Part shown: positions 47,381 to 55,738 of the stretch, piece by piece | How the letters are laid out: every line of letters begins with the position of its first letter | Position numbering within the stretch: position 1 is the first letter of the stretch | Assembly (NCBI GenBank): GCA_963823105.1 | Contig: CAWGKC010000005.1 | Coordinates: 620,001 to 684,000 of the forward strand | Direction: 5' to 3' | DNA from: JAJYKC01 sp963823105 | Lineage (GTDB): Bacteria; Acidobacteriota; Terriglobia; Bryobacterales; Bryobacteraceae | DNA: 64,000 nucleotides | Notes under the pieces: model-generated | What the model saw: the letters and a program-made list of their open reading frames with translations, nothing else | Told to the model about the DNA's origin: nothing | Database searches by the model: none | Made by a program: the position numbers and the translations under genes

Positions 47381-48774
47381 TTAGGCGCGGGGGCTTGGGC
47401 GGGCGGCGCGGCGGGGGCGGGAGACGGTGCGGCCGGGGCGGCGTCGGCGGGCTTCGTTCCCGCGGCGGCGGCTGGATCTGGATTGCCGAGTTGCTTTTTG
47501 CCCTTCTTTTTCTTTTGCGGCTTGGGGACGTAGGGATGATTCACCGGGAGGCCCTGATTGGATTGAGCGATTTGGGGCGCCTCGGTTTTTGGAGCGGCGT
47601 TGCCGCCCGCGGCGGAGGTGGATAGCGGGTTGCCGTTGGCGTCCTTGGCATCGGAGGCGGGGGCTGCGCCGGCGGTCTGCGGCTGGCCGCCGAGGCGGGC
47701 GTCGGGTTTGTTGTCGAGAGCGGAGTTAGCGCCGACTTGGGAGACGGTGACGTCGCCATTGAAGCCGCCGGCGGTGGCGCCCGCCGGGAGCGGAACGCTG
47801 GCCGGAACGGTGGGCTGGAGATTGGTCATGGCCGGAGCGCCATTCTGCGCCGCGTGGGTGACGTCGGGAGCGCTGCTCAAAAGGCTCAAGGCGCGGTGCG
47901 TCAGACTGACGTGAACGGGATGGTCGGCGTCATACTGCATGCGCGCGATGGCGGCGGGGTCGGCCTGGGGAATCGGGAGTTCCAGGTCTTTGAGCTTGCT
48001 CTTGGCGTCGTCGGCGAACGAACTCAGCGGATAATCGTGGACGATGCGCGAATAGGCGTCGCCGGCCTTGTTGCGGAAGCGGGTGCCCATCTTCGAATAG
48101 GTGTCGCCGAGCAGCCACAAGGCCTCGTCGGATTTGCTGTAGAGAGGATACTGTTCCACAAGCCGGCTGAAGCGATTCGCGGCGGCCGGATTGCTGCCCT
48201 TCTTGTAATAGAAAAAGCCGGCGCGGAATTCGCCTTCGGCAATGCCTTCCTGGATGTTGCGCAGACGCTGCTCGGCTTCCTTGGCGTATCTGCTATTGGG
48301 GAACTGCACCAGAAGCTGGCGGCATTCGTCTTCGGCGCGGATGGCCTCTTTCTGATCGCGATCCGGCTTGTCCATTTGCTTGTAGTGGATCATGCAGACG
48401 CGATTCTGGGCTTCGGCCGATTCGGGCATCGTTGGATAGAACAGCTCGAAATCCTTATACTCGGCTTCGGCCTGGGCGAGGCCGTGGCCGCCGCCTTCGC
48501 GATACCAACTGTCGGCGATGGCGAGCTTGGATTTCGCCAGATATTCGCTCTGATCGTAAGTGTTGATCAGGGTGTTGAGAGTGATGCGGGCGATCTCGTA
48601 GCGGCCGTGTTCGATGTCGTCGACGGCCTTATCGAAAAGGACCTTGTCGGGCTGCTTGGAGTCCTTGGAGATGGGGTTTTCGTACTTCTTCCGGCGGAAG
48701 CCGCAGGAAGCGGCGAGGCCGAGGGCCAACAGCACGGTCAGAGATCTTAGAAAAAGGCTGCGTTGAAAAATCAT
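47377..48774 (-). CDS. bamD: BamD-like outer-membrane assembly lipoprotein with long Ala/Pro tail
   Basis: 465 residues. Lipobox LAASC (residues 20-24), then tetratricopeptide repeats typical of BamD (KVLFDKAVDDIEHGRYEIARI, LADSWYREGG-like, RLVEQYPLYSKSDEALWLLGDTY). BamD links the BamA barrel to outer-membrane protein assembly. The conserved part ends near residue 300. The remaining 160 residues are low complexity (Ala, Pro, Gly), ending in a run of Lys and then APAPAAP-like repeats. This makes it nearly twice the usual length. Confidence 0.87.
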   Translation of the reverse strand: MIFQRSLFLRSLTVLLALGLAASCGFRRKKYENPISKDSKQPDKVLFDKAVDDIEHGRYEIARITLNTLINTYDQSEYLAKSKLAIADSWYREGGGHGLAQAEAEYKDFELFYPTMPESAEAQNRVCMIHYKQMDKPDRDQKEAIRAEDECRQLLVQFPNSRYAKEAEQRLRNIQEGIAEGEFRAGFFYYKKGSNPAAANRFSRLVEQYPLYSKSDEALWLLGDTYSKMGTRFRNKAGDAYSRIVHDYPLSSFADDAKSKLKDLELPIPQADPAAIARMQYDADHPVHVSLTHRALSLLSSAPDVTHAAQNGAPAMTNLQPTVPASVPLPAGATAGGFNGDVTVSQVGANSALDNKPDARLGGQPQTAGAAPASDAKDANGNPLSTSAAGGNAAPKTEAPQIAQSNQGLPVNHPYVPKPQKKKKGKKQLGNPDPAAAAGTKPADAAPAAPSPAPAAPPAQAPAPN

Positions 48775-48796
48775 GTTAGACCTTATAAGAACCGGA

Positions 48797-49471
48797 TCAA
48801 ACCGGGACGCCGGCCGCTTCGACCGCCGTCCTTTTCATGGCGCGATAGGCTTCGCCGGGATCGGGAGCGTGAAAAATCGACGACCCCGCAACGATCCAGT
48901 CACACCCGGCGCGGACGGCATCCCCCAAATTTTCGGGCGTAATGCCGCCGTCGATTTCGATCATGAATTGCAAGCCCAACTCGGCCCTACGGCGATGCAG
49001 CGCGCTTACCTTCCGTAAAGCATGGGGCAAAAATTCCTGGCCGCCGAAGCCGGGATTGACACTCATGATAAGCACGTGATCGACCAATTCTAAAACATCT
49101 TCGAGCGTCGCAAGAGGCGTAGCGGGATTGACGACCACTCCCGCCCACGCCCCGTGACTTTTGATGAGGCGCAAGGTGCGGTCCAGATGCGGGCAGGTTT
49201 CCTGGTGGACGAGGACGTGATCGGCGCCGGCTTCGATGAAGGCGGGGGCGAAGAGGTCGGGGTCGGTGATCATGAGGTGAACGTCGAGCTTGGCGCGGGT
49301 GACCTTGCGGATGGATTGGACGACCGGAGGGCCAAGGCTGAGATTGGGGACAAAATGGCCGTCCATCACGTCGACGTGGATAATGGAAGCGCCGCCCTGT
49401 TCCACGCTAGAGATCTGCTCGCCCAGCCGGGCAAAATCGGCGGCTAATATCGAAGGGAGGATTTCAATCAT
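48797..49471 (-). CDS. rpe: Ribulose-phosphate 3-epimerase
   Basis: Interconverts ribulose 5-phosphate and xylulose 5-phosphate (pentose phosphate pathway). 224 residues from the ATG at 49471 (MIEILPSILAADFARLG). Metal and catalytic residues: S in PSILAAD, H and D in IHVDVMDGHFVPN, H in LDVHLMI and D in EIDGGITPEN; phosphate loop IVAGSSIF. Lies between rsmB (14-base gap) and bamD (22-base gap). Confidence 0.97.
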   Translation of the reverse strand: MIEILPSILAADFARLGEQISSVEQGGASIIHVDVMDGHFVPNLSLGPPVVQSIRKVTRAKLDVHLMITDPDLFAPAFIEAGADHVLVHQETCPHLDRTLRLIKSHGAWAGVVVNPATPLATLEDVLELVDHVLIMSVNPGFGGQEFLPHALRKVSALHRRRAELGLQFMIEIDGGITPENLGDAVRAGCDWIVAGSSIFHAPDPGEAYRAMKRTAVEAAGVPV

Positions 49472-49485
49472 TGCCCGCGACCTTG

Positions 49486-50556
49486 TTAGGTTAGCACAGC
49501 GGTGAAGAAGCCGTCGCCGGGATCGCGGCCGGGCAGGCGCATCGACGTATGCCATGGACCGGGGAATTCGGCGATAACCTGTTCATTCTCTTCGGGTTCA
49601 AGCGAACAGGTGGAATAGACGAGGCGGCCGCCGGGCTTGAGCAGCGGGAGGGAATTTGCCAGGATGGCGCGCTGACGGGATTGGAGATCGAGAAGGTCCT
49701 CGGGCCGGAGGCGCCACTTGATTTCTGGATTGCGGCCAAGCGTGCCGGTGCCGGAGCACGGGGCGTCGATCAGGATGCGGTCGAAGCGGGCGGAGAAGGG
49801 AAGCGGGCGCGTGGCGTCGAGGGCGACGCGCGGGCAGGGGAGATCGGCGAGGGCCGCGAGGCGGCGGGGATGCAGGTCGCAGGCGATGGCGAGGGCGCCG
49901 GCTTCGATGGCCTGCGCGGTTTTGTTGCCGGGGGCGGCGCAAACATCGAGGAAGGATTGGCCGGGTTGGATGTCGAGGAGCGGGACGATCGATTGCGAGC
50001 CGGGATCCTGGATGCGGCCGGTGGAGGCGACGGCGGTCCGCGGGACTTCGAGAAACGCGAGCGCGATTTGGGTGGCTAACTCGGGGCTGAAGTGTGCGTC
50101 CCAGCGGGCGAGGAGCCACGCTGGGCAAGAGAGTTCCGTGGGGCGATCCGGCCAGCCGGGGTGGGAACTTCCTTGGCGGACGATGGCGCGGAGGATCGCG
50201 TTGACCAGAGGGGCGGCGGAGCGCTTGCCGGCGTGCCGCGCCAGTTCCACGCTTTCGGAAACGGCGGCGTGGGCCGGGACGCGTTCGAGGAAGCGCAGTT
50301 GATAGACGCCCATGCGAAGGGCGACGCGAATTTCGGGATCGAGCTTCTGTTTTCGCGCGCGAAGGCCGATTAAATAATCGAGCTGAGCCTGGCGGCGCAG
50401 GCAACCGAAGACGATCTCGGAGGCGAGCCCGGCGTCGCGGGAATCGAGGTCGCGCGAGAGCGACAGAAGGAGGTCGGAGGCGTAAGCGCCGTGATGGGTG
50501 CGAAGAAGCGTGGCGAAGGCGACGGCGCGGGCGGGGGAGACAGTGGCGCCGCTCAA
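49486..50556 (-). CDS. rsmB: 16S rRNA (cytosine-C5) methyltransferase RsmB/NOP family
   Basis: 356 residues. An N-terminal NusB-like domain (ARAVAFATLLRTHHGAYASDLLL) is followed by the SAM-binding methyltransferase domain: FLDVCAAPGNKTAQ (SAM motif I), DAPCSGTGTLGRNPEIKW (first catalytic Cys) and LVYSTCSLEPEENE (second catalytic Cys). RsmB methylates C967 of 16S rRNA. Shorter than the E. coli enzyme. Starts by ATGA overlap with the FAH gene. Confidence 0.93.
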   Translation of the reverse strand: MSGATVSPARAVAFATLLRTHHGAYASDLLLSLSRDLDSRDAGLASEIVFGCLRRQAQLDYLIGLRARKQKLDPEIRVALRMGVYQLRFLERVPAHAAVSESVELARHAGKRSAAPLVNAILRAIVRQGSSHPGWPDRPTELSCPAWLLARWDAHFSPELATQIALAFLEVPRTAVASTGRIQDPGSQSIVPLLDIQPGQSFLDVCAAPGNKTAQAIEAGALAIACDLHPRRLAALADLPCPRVALDATRPLPFSARFDRILIDAPCSGTGTLGRNPEIKWRLRPEDLLDLQSRQRAILANSLPLLKPGGRLVYSTCSLEPEENEQVIAEFPGPWHTSMRLPGRDPGDGFFTAVLT

Positions 50557-51422
50557 GCTTCGGCGACAACCGGGTTGCGAAGCTCGCCCAGACCCTGGAC
50601 GCCAACGACGACATCGTCGCCGGGCTGAAGGAACCGCGGCGGCTTGCGCGCGAAGCCGACGCCGGAGGGAGTGCCGGTGGAGACGATATCGCCGGGCTCG
50701 AGCGTGAAGACGCTCGACAGGAACGCGATGAGTTCGGGGATTTTGAAAATCAGCTCGCGGGTGTTCGAGTTTTGAAGGATTTCGGTATGGCCGGAGGCGT
50801 CGGTGATGCGAAGGGCGATATCGAGAGTGTGCGGGTCGGCGATTTCATCGGCGGTGACGAGGCAGGGGCCGATGGGGGCGAAGGTATCGAACGTTTTGCC
50901 CATGATCCACTGGGAGGTGGCCATTTGAACGTCGCGCGCGCTGACGTCGTTGACGATGGTGTAGCCGAACACGTGGTCGCGCCAATCGGCGGCGGCGATG
51001 TGGCGGCCGCCTTTGCCGATGACGAAGGCGAACTCCGCCTCGTAGTCGGGCTGTTTGGAGACCTTCGGAAGAACGATGGGGGCGCCGTGGCCGACGATGG
51101 CGCTGGGGAACTTGCAGAAAACGGTGGGAGTTTTGGGAATTTCCATGCCGGACTCGAGGGCATGGTCGCGGTAGTTGAGTCCGACGCAGATGAGCTTCGG
51201 CGGCCGCGGGATGGGAGCGAGGAGACGGAGGCCTTCGAGCGAAATGGCGCGGGAGGCCTCGGCGAGAGCGGCCGCTTCGATCGCCGGACGAACATCGGGC
51301 CAGCGCGTGATGACGCCGAGGATGTCGGGGAATCCGAACGGGGCGAGGCCGACGACGCGGTCGAGCGCGAAGACGCCCGGTTCCGGGATGCCGCCGGGGC
51401 GTTGAAAAGTCACGAAACGCAT
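50553..51422 (-). CDS. Fumarylacetoacetate hydrolase family protein
   Basis: 289 residues. Residues of the FAH fold: LICVGLNYRDHALESGMEIP, the metal-site stretch DYEAEFAFVIGKGGRHI, GYTIVNDVSARDVQ and PGDIVSTGTPSGVG. Family members hydrolyse or decarboxylate ring-cleavage or oxo-acid products; the exact substrate cannot be told. First gene of the FAH-rsmB-rpe-bamD-response regulator run. Confidence 0.92.
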   Translation of the reverse strand: MRFVTFQRPGGIPEPGVFALDRVVGLAPFGFPDILGVITRWPDVRPAIEAAALAEASRAISLEGLRLLAPIPRPPKLICVGLNYRDHALESGMEIPKTPTVFCKFPSAIVGHGAPIVLPKVSKQPDYEAEFAFVIGKGGRHIAAADWRDHVFGYTIVNDVSARDVQMATSQWIMGKTFDTFAPIGPCLVTADEIADPHTLDIALRITDASGHTEILQNSNTRELIFKIPELIAFLSSVFTLEPGDIVSTGTPSGVGFARKPPRFLQPGDDVVVGVQGLGELRNPVVAEA

Positions 51423-51512
51423 GCGAAGAAAGGGTCTCCCTGGAAGGTACCGATTAGGATTTGGCCGATAGGCCGCACTGAGATTATTTCACAGATCGGC
51501 GCGCGGGACAGT

Positions 51513-51540
51513 TTGCAGTACCAAAGTCTGGTACTATAGG
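51513..51540 (+). promoter_or_regulatory. Desaturase promoter with inverted-repeat operator
   Basis: -35 TTGCAG (51513-51518) and -10 TATAGG (51535-51540) with a 16-base spacer. The spacer is almost entirely an inverted repeat, GTACCA-AAGTC-TGGTAC (51518-51534). A dimeric regulator bound there would control the fatty-acid desaturase directly downstream. Confidence 0.5.
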
Positions 51541-51573
51541 GCATCGAGCGGCAGTCGGAACCCCTGGAGGTCT

Positions 51574-52293
51574 ATGAGTTTTCTTTGGATGTCGATTATT
51601 ACGCTTTGCATATTGCAAGCGTCGGTATTTTTCACGACTATTTATTTGCATCGTTGCCTGACGCATCGTGGGTTGGAATTGAACCCCGTCGTCATGTCGA
51701 TCATGCATCTGGAGTTGGCGCTGTTCACGGGCATCATGCCGCGCGAATGGGTGGCGGTTCATAGGAAACATCATCATTTCTCCGACAAAGAGGGCGATCC
51801 GCATAGCCCGTACATCTACGGCTTGTGGCATGTGTTGTTCGGCAACTTTTTCTACTACCGCAAGGAAGCGGCGAATCTGGCGATGGTCCGCAAGTACACT
51901 CCCGATTACAAGCTCGATTGGATCGACCGGTTGCCGGGGATCAAGTACGGCTCGCTCGGCGGCTTGGCGATCTTCATGGCGATGTTCGGTTGGAAGTGGG
52001 GACTGGCCGCGTGGTGGTTCCATGTGGTGGGCTACATCCTGCTGAACTCGATGATCAACAGCCTGTGCCACATGATCGGCTACCGGAACTTCGATAACAA
52101 GGCGACCAATCTCCGTTGGGTTGCGTTTCTGACCGGCGGCGAGGGATTGCACAACAATCATCACGAATACCCGAGCAGCGCGATGTTCGCTCTTCGTGGA
52201 CGGGAATTCGATCCGGCGTGGCCGGTGATCCGTATCCTTGAATCCGTCGGGCTGGCGCGAATCAAGCCGGAACCGATCGCCAAAGCGGCATAA
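51574..52293 (+). CDS. Membrane fatty-acid (acyl-CoA/lipid) desaturase
   Basis: 239 residues. The three histidine boxes that bind the di-iron centre are present: HRCLTH, HRKHHH and HNNHH. Hydrophobic helices lie between (SIITLCILQASVFFTTIYL, GGLAIFMAMFGWKWGLAAWW). Introduces a double bond into membrane acyl chains, likely for fluidity control. The ATG follows a GGAGG site. The promoter carries an inverted repeat, suggesting control by lipid state. Confidence 0.93.
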   Translation: MSFLWMSIITLCILQASVFFTTIYLHRCLTHRGLELNPVVMSIMHLELALFTGIMPREWVAVHRKHHHFSDKEGDPHSPYIYGLWHVLFGNFFYYRKEAANLAMVRKYTPDYKLDWIDRLPGIKYGSLGGLAIFMAMFGWKWGLAAWWFHVVGYILLNSMINSLCHMIGYRNFDNKATNLRWVAFLTGGEGLHNNHHEYPSSAMFALRGREFDPAWPVIRILESVGLARIKPEPIAKAA

Positions 52294-52318
52294 CGCCGAT
52301 TCAGGCACGCGAATAAAA

Positions 52319-52354
52319 AACGAGGGCGGCGCCGAAGAAAGCGCCGCCCTCGTT
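52319..52354 (-). terminator. Strong terminator behind rpmB, probably bidirectional
   Basis: Perfect 14-bp GC-rich stem (52319-52332 with 52341-52354) around an 8-base loop. On the minus strand it is followed by a run of T (52313-52319 read as A on plus), giving a classic intrinsic terminator for rpmB. On the plus strand GTTGTGTTT follows, so it may also end the desaturase transcript. Confidence 0.9.
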
Positions 52355-52373
52355 GTGTTTGCGCCGGAGCCGC

Positions 52374-52565
52374 TTACGCGACTTTTTGAATCTTGCCGCT
52401 CTTGATGCAGGACGTGCAAACGCGCAACCGTTTATGCCCGCCGCCCACGACGGCGCGGACGCGCTGCAGGTTGACGTTCCAGCGGCGCTTCGTTACGTTG
52501 TGCGCGTGGCTGATGCGGTTTCCAAACTGCGGTCCGCGTCCGCACACTTCACATACCTTCGCCAT
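52374..52565 (-). CDS. rpmB: 50S ribosomal protein L28
   Basis: 63 residues from the ATG at 52565, with a GGAG site. Sequence AKVCEVCGRGPQFGNRISHA and HKRLRVCTSCIKSGKI, with the paired Cys (CxxC and CxxC) of zinc-binding L28 forms. Monocistronic with its own terminator. Confidence 0.97.
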   Translation of the reverse strand: MAKVCEVCGRGPQFGNRISHAHNVTKRRWNVNLQRVRAVVGGGHKRLRVCTSCIKSGKIQKVA

Positions 52566-52610
52566 GGTGTTCTGTCTCCTTACTTTCCGGTGAATCTTCA
52601 GTTTAGCAAG

Positions 52611-52640
52611 GGCGCGCAACGGCCCGCAACCTTGGTACGC
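52611..52640 (+). repeat. 30-base direct repeat, copy 1
   Basis: Matches 53291-53320 in the same orientation at 28 of 30 positions (core ACGGCCCGCAACCTTG). The two copies bracket the Phd/Doc module, 680 bases apart. Confidence 0.75.
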
Positions 52641-52696
52641 GCGCGGACCGTGCGGCGTGAAAGGTCACATGGACCGCTCCAATGGGCGGTCTCCTT

Positions 52697-53038
52697 TCAC
52701 GGCGGGTCCGCTGGACGGTCTTGCCTCACATGATCGCGCAGCCATGGAACGAGCCGATCGAAGCGGAACTGGTTGGCGTCGTAAAGGGCGGCGATGAAAA
52801 CGTAGGCCTCCTGGGCGTCCGCCGTGAGGTGCGCGCCGTTGATGGCCAGAAACGTATACGTCGCCGCGAAAGCAGTCCGCTTGTTACCGTCAATGAAAGG
52901 ATGGTTCTGCGCGAGGCTTTCCCAAAGACCGGCGGCCTACAGCAGCCCTGGATCCCTTACTCCATGAGAGCCGCCATAACGTTCGATCTGATCGGCGTGC
53001 ATGGCCAGCACTTCGGCCACCGTGAGATACCCGGTCAC
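52697..53038 (-). pseudogene. Doc-like (Fic/Doc) toxin with internal deletion and stop
   Basis: Starts with GTG at 53038, overlapping the antitoxin stop. It reads TVAEVLAMHADQIERYGGSHGVRDPGLL, then a TAG at 52939-52937, then directly AAGLWESLAQNHPFIDGNKR with the complete Fic motif HPFIDGNKRTA, and ends WLRDHV. Compared with the Doc family, about 18 residues between the GVRDPGLL and AAALWESLAQNHPF stretches are missing, and the join makes a stop codon. The toxin, which would phosphorylate EF-Tu, is therefore inactive. Confidence 0.75.
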
Positions 53039-53262
53039 TCGGCGAGCTTCTTATAAAGAGATCCATATTTTTCGTGGCTGGCGAGGTATGTGTCCATGAC
53101 GCGCGGGCGCGGACTGGCGTTCTTGCGCTTCTCGATCAGGTCGGCGAAGGCCTCGTCTACAAGCGCCTGAAGTTGACGGCCTTCCTTCTCGGCGAGCGTG
53201 CGAACGGCCAACAGGATTTCGGAATCGACCTGGGTGGCGAACTTTGCGCGATGCTGGGACAT
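53035..53262 (-). CDS. Antitoxin of the Doc module (ribbon-helix-helix-like)
   Basis: 75 residues: AKFATQVDSEILLAVRTLAEKEGRQLQALVDEAFADLIE, a ribbon-helix-helix-like DNA-binding unit, then a C-terminal tail (YLASHEKYGSLYKKLAE) of the kind that caps a Doc toxin. Intact and overlapping the broken toxin by four bases. Confidence 0.8.
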   Translation of the reverse strand: MSQHRAKFATQVDSEILLAVRTLAEKEGRQLQALVDEAFADLIEKRKNASPRPRVMDTYLASHEKYGSLYKKLAE

Positions 53263-53290
53263 TAAGTACTTACCTTCGATTTCGATGGGA

Positions 53291-53320
53291 GGCGCGGAAC
53301 GGCCCGCAACCTTGTTACGC
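53291..53320 (+). repeat. 30-base direct repeat, copy 2
   Basis: Partner of 52611-52640. Lies between the antitoxin start and the DUF427 gene. Confidence 0.75.
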
Positions 53321-53346
53321 CGAGGCAGCGGGCCGCGTGCGCCGGC

Positions 53347-53631
53347 TTACTTCTCGACTTTGACGCCCTTCCAGAAGGCGATATAGCCCTTGATATTGGC
53401 CGCCGCGGCCGACGGGCTTGGGTAATACCAGGCGGCGTTGGCGTTGGTCTTGCCCTTCACTACCACGTTGAAATAGCTGGCTTTCCCCTTCCAAGGGCAG
53501 GAGGTGCGGGACTCGCTTTCCGAAAGATATTCGCGATGGACGCTATCGGGCGGAAAGTACTGATTGCCTTCGATGGTGATACAACGGTCGCTCTCGGCTA
53601 GAACGACTTCTTCCCAGGTCGCTTTGGACAT
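53347..53631 (-). CDS. DUF427 domain protein
   Basis: 94 residues, the whole length being one DUF427 domain: ATWEEVVLAESDRCITIEGNQYFPP, TSCPWKGKASYFNVV, AAWYYPSPSAAAANIKGYIAFW. The CPWKG and YYP motifs are constant in this small beta-barrel family. Function unknown. Follows pheT in the same direction after 68 bases. Confidence 0.92.
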   Translation of the reverse strand: MSKATWEEVVLAESDRCITIEGNQYFPPDSVHREYLSESESRTSCPWKGKASYFNVVVKGKTNANAAWYYPSPSAAAANIKGYIAFWKGVKVEK

Positions 53632-53699
53632 ACATCATTAGAATCGCACGATTTCGCGCGGTTGCACAAACCGACCGGCAAACGCTTTCCGGCGAGAGA

Positions 53700-55722
53700 T
53701 CAGACGCGGAGTTCGTAGCCTTTTTCGCGCATGCGCTCGATGATTTGCGCGCGGATGGCGGTTGAATCTTCCGACGACAAGGTGCGGTCCGGCGCGCCGG
53801 CGGTGAGTCGGTAAGAAAAGCTGACGGCGGAATCGGAGATGGGGAACTGGCGTAGGTATTCGATGGCGGCGACTTCGGGGCCGGCGGCGGAAGCGAGTTC
53901 GCTTTGGAGCGCGGCGGCGAGGGTGCGCGGGGGCGCGACGATCGAAAGGTCGAAGGCGGTGGTGGGGAAACGGCGCAGCGGTCGGTATTTTCCGGTGGGG
54001 CGTTCGAGGGCCATCGCGACGGACGCGATGTCCAGATCGAGGATCGCGGCGCGGCCGTCGAGGCCGAGCGAGGGGTGAAGCTCGAAGAGGCGTCCGAGGA
54101 AGAGGCCGTCGATGGCGACGATGGCGGCGCGTTCGGGATGCTCGAAAGCGCGGGCTTCGGCGGGCCGCGCCTCGCACCCTGGGACCAGGCATTCGGCGAG
54201 GCGCTTGATTTCGAACAGACCGGCCGCGCCGTCGTCCTTCGAATAAAGCGCAGCGGCGAGGTGCGATTCTTCATTGGGAAGGCCAGCGCCAGAGGGATGA
54301 ATTTCGTTGCCGATTTCGAAGAAGCGGAAAGAAGTGAAGTTCCGCGCGTTGGAGACGAGGTTGCGGAAAATTCCGGGCAGCAGGCTGACGCGCAGCAGCG
54401 ATTGATCGGAAACGATGGGGTTGAGCACGCGGAGGTGCGCGGCGGGCGCGTAGCCGAAGCGGGCGGCCTCGTCCTCATTGACGAACGAATAATTGTAGAC
54501 CTCGGTAAAGCCTTGGGCGGCGGCCATGGCGCGGAGACGGCGGAGCAGTAAACGGCGCGGCTGGGCGGGCGGGGGAGTGGTTTCAACCAGCGGCGCGCGG
54601 GGGGTGATGGCGTCGTAGCCGACGATGCGGCCGATCTCCTCCACCAGGTCGTCCTTCATCGAAATGTCTTTGGTGGCGCGCCAGGAGGGGACGGTGACGG
54701 TGAGCGAGCCGTTTTGCGCGAGCGTGCCGAAGCCGAGCGATTCCAGGATGCGGCGGGCTTCCGGCGCGTCGATGGCGCGGCCGAGTTTGCGGGCGAGCCA
54801 GGGGATGGGAAGCTCGATCGGCGGGGGCGCGGGCGGAACGCCGCCGGCATCGACCAGACCTCCGGCGACGCGAATGCCGGGGGAGACTTCGCGGAGCAGC
54901 GCGATGGCGCGGGCGAGAGCGCGGACCGTATTATGCGGGTCCTGCGATTTCTCGAAGCGCATGGAGGCGTCGGTGCGGAGCTTGAGCTGCACCGATGTTT
55001 TGCGCACGCCGGAAGCCAGGAACGAGGCGCTTTCGAAAACGACGCGCGTGGTGGAGGCGACCGATGGCGCTATGGAGTCCGCCGATGAGGCCGGCGATGG
55101 CGATGGGGCCGTTGGAATCGGCGATGACGAGGTTTGCGGGCGTGAGGGCGTAGGTTTCCTCGTTCAGCGCGGCGATCGATTCGCCGGCGGCCGCGGGGCG
55201 GACGAAGATCTTGGGTCCATGGAGCCGCGCGGCGTCGAAGGCGTGCATCGGCTGCGCCAGCTCCGCCATGACGAAATTGGTGACGTCGACGACGTTATTG
55301 ATCGGGTTCAGGCCGACGGCGCGCAGGCGGTGCTGGAGCCAGGCCGGGGAAGGCTGGACGGTGACGTTGTCGAAGACGAGCGCGCTGTAACGCGGGCAGA
55401 GATCGAGATCGGCGATTTCGACTTCGACGGCCGCGTCGCCCGCGGAGGGCAGGAGCGAAAGGTCGGCGGGATCGCGCAGAGGAAGGCCGAGAATCGCGCC
55501 CACTTCGCGCGCCAGGCCGTGATGGCCCCATAGATCCGGGCGGTGCGTGAGCGATTTGTTATCGACTTCGATGACGCTGTCGGCGGGCAGGCCATCGGCG
55601 GCGGCGATTTCTTCCAGACCCTCGCACTCCGCCGTTTTCATGGTGACGAGACGCATCAGATCGCGCGGGGCGGCCTCGAGCGTGTCGACCATTTCGCGAA
55701 TCCAGTTGTAGGAAAACTTCAT
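53700..55722 (-). CDS. pheT: Phenylalanyl-tRNA synthetase beta subunit, compact form, frameshifted
   Basis: About 673 residues once corrected; charges tRNA-Phe as an alpha2beta2 enzyme with PheS. Starts MKFSYNWIREMVD, but after about 40 residues passes directly to DNKSLTHRPDLWGHHGLARE. The EMAP-II-like tRNA-binding domain found in E. coli PheT (about 110 residues) is therefore absent. B3/B4 (LNPINNVVDVTNFVM), B5 (DDLVEEIGRIVGYD) and the C-terminal FDX-ACB domain (FPTTAFDLSIVAP) are present. One frameshift lies near 55062-55077 (between GGLHSA and STTRVVFESASF). As the gene is essential, a sequencing error is likely. Confidence 0.93.
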
Positions 55723-55738
55723 GATGATTCTCGCGCCG

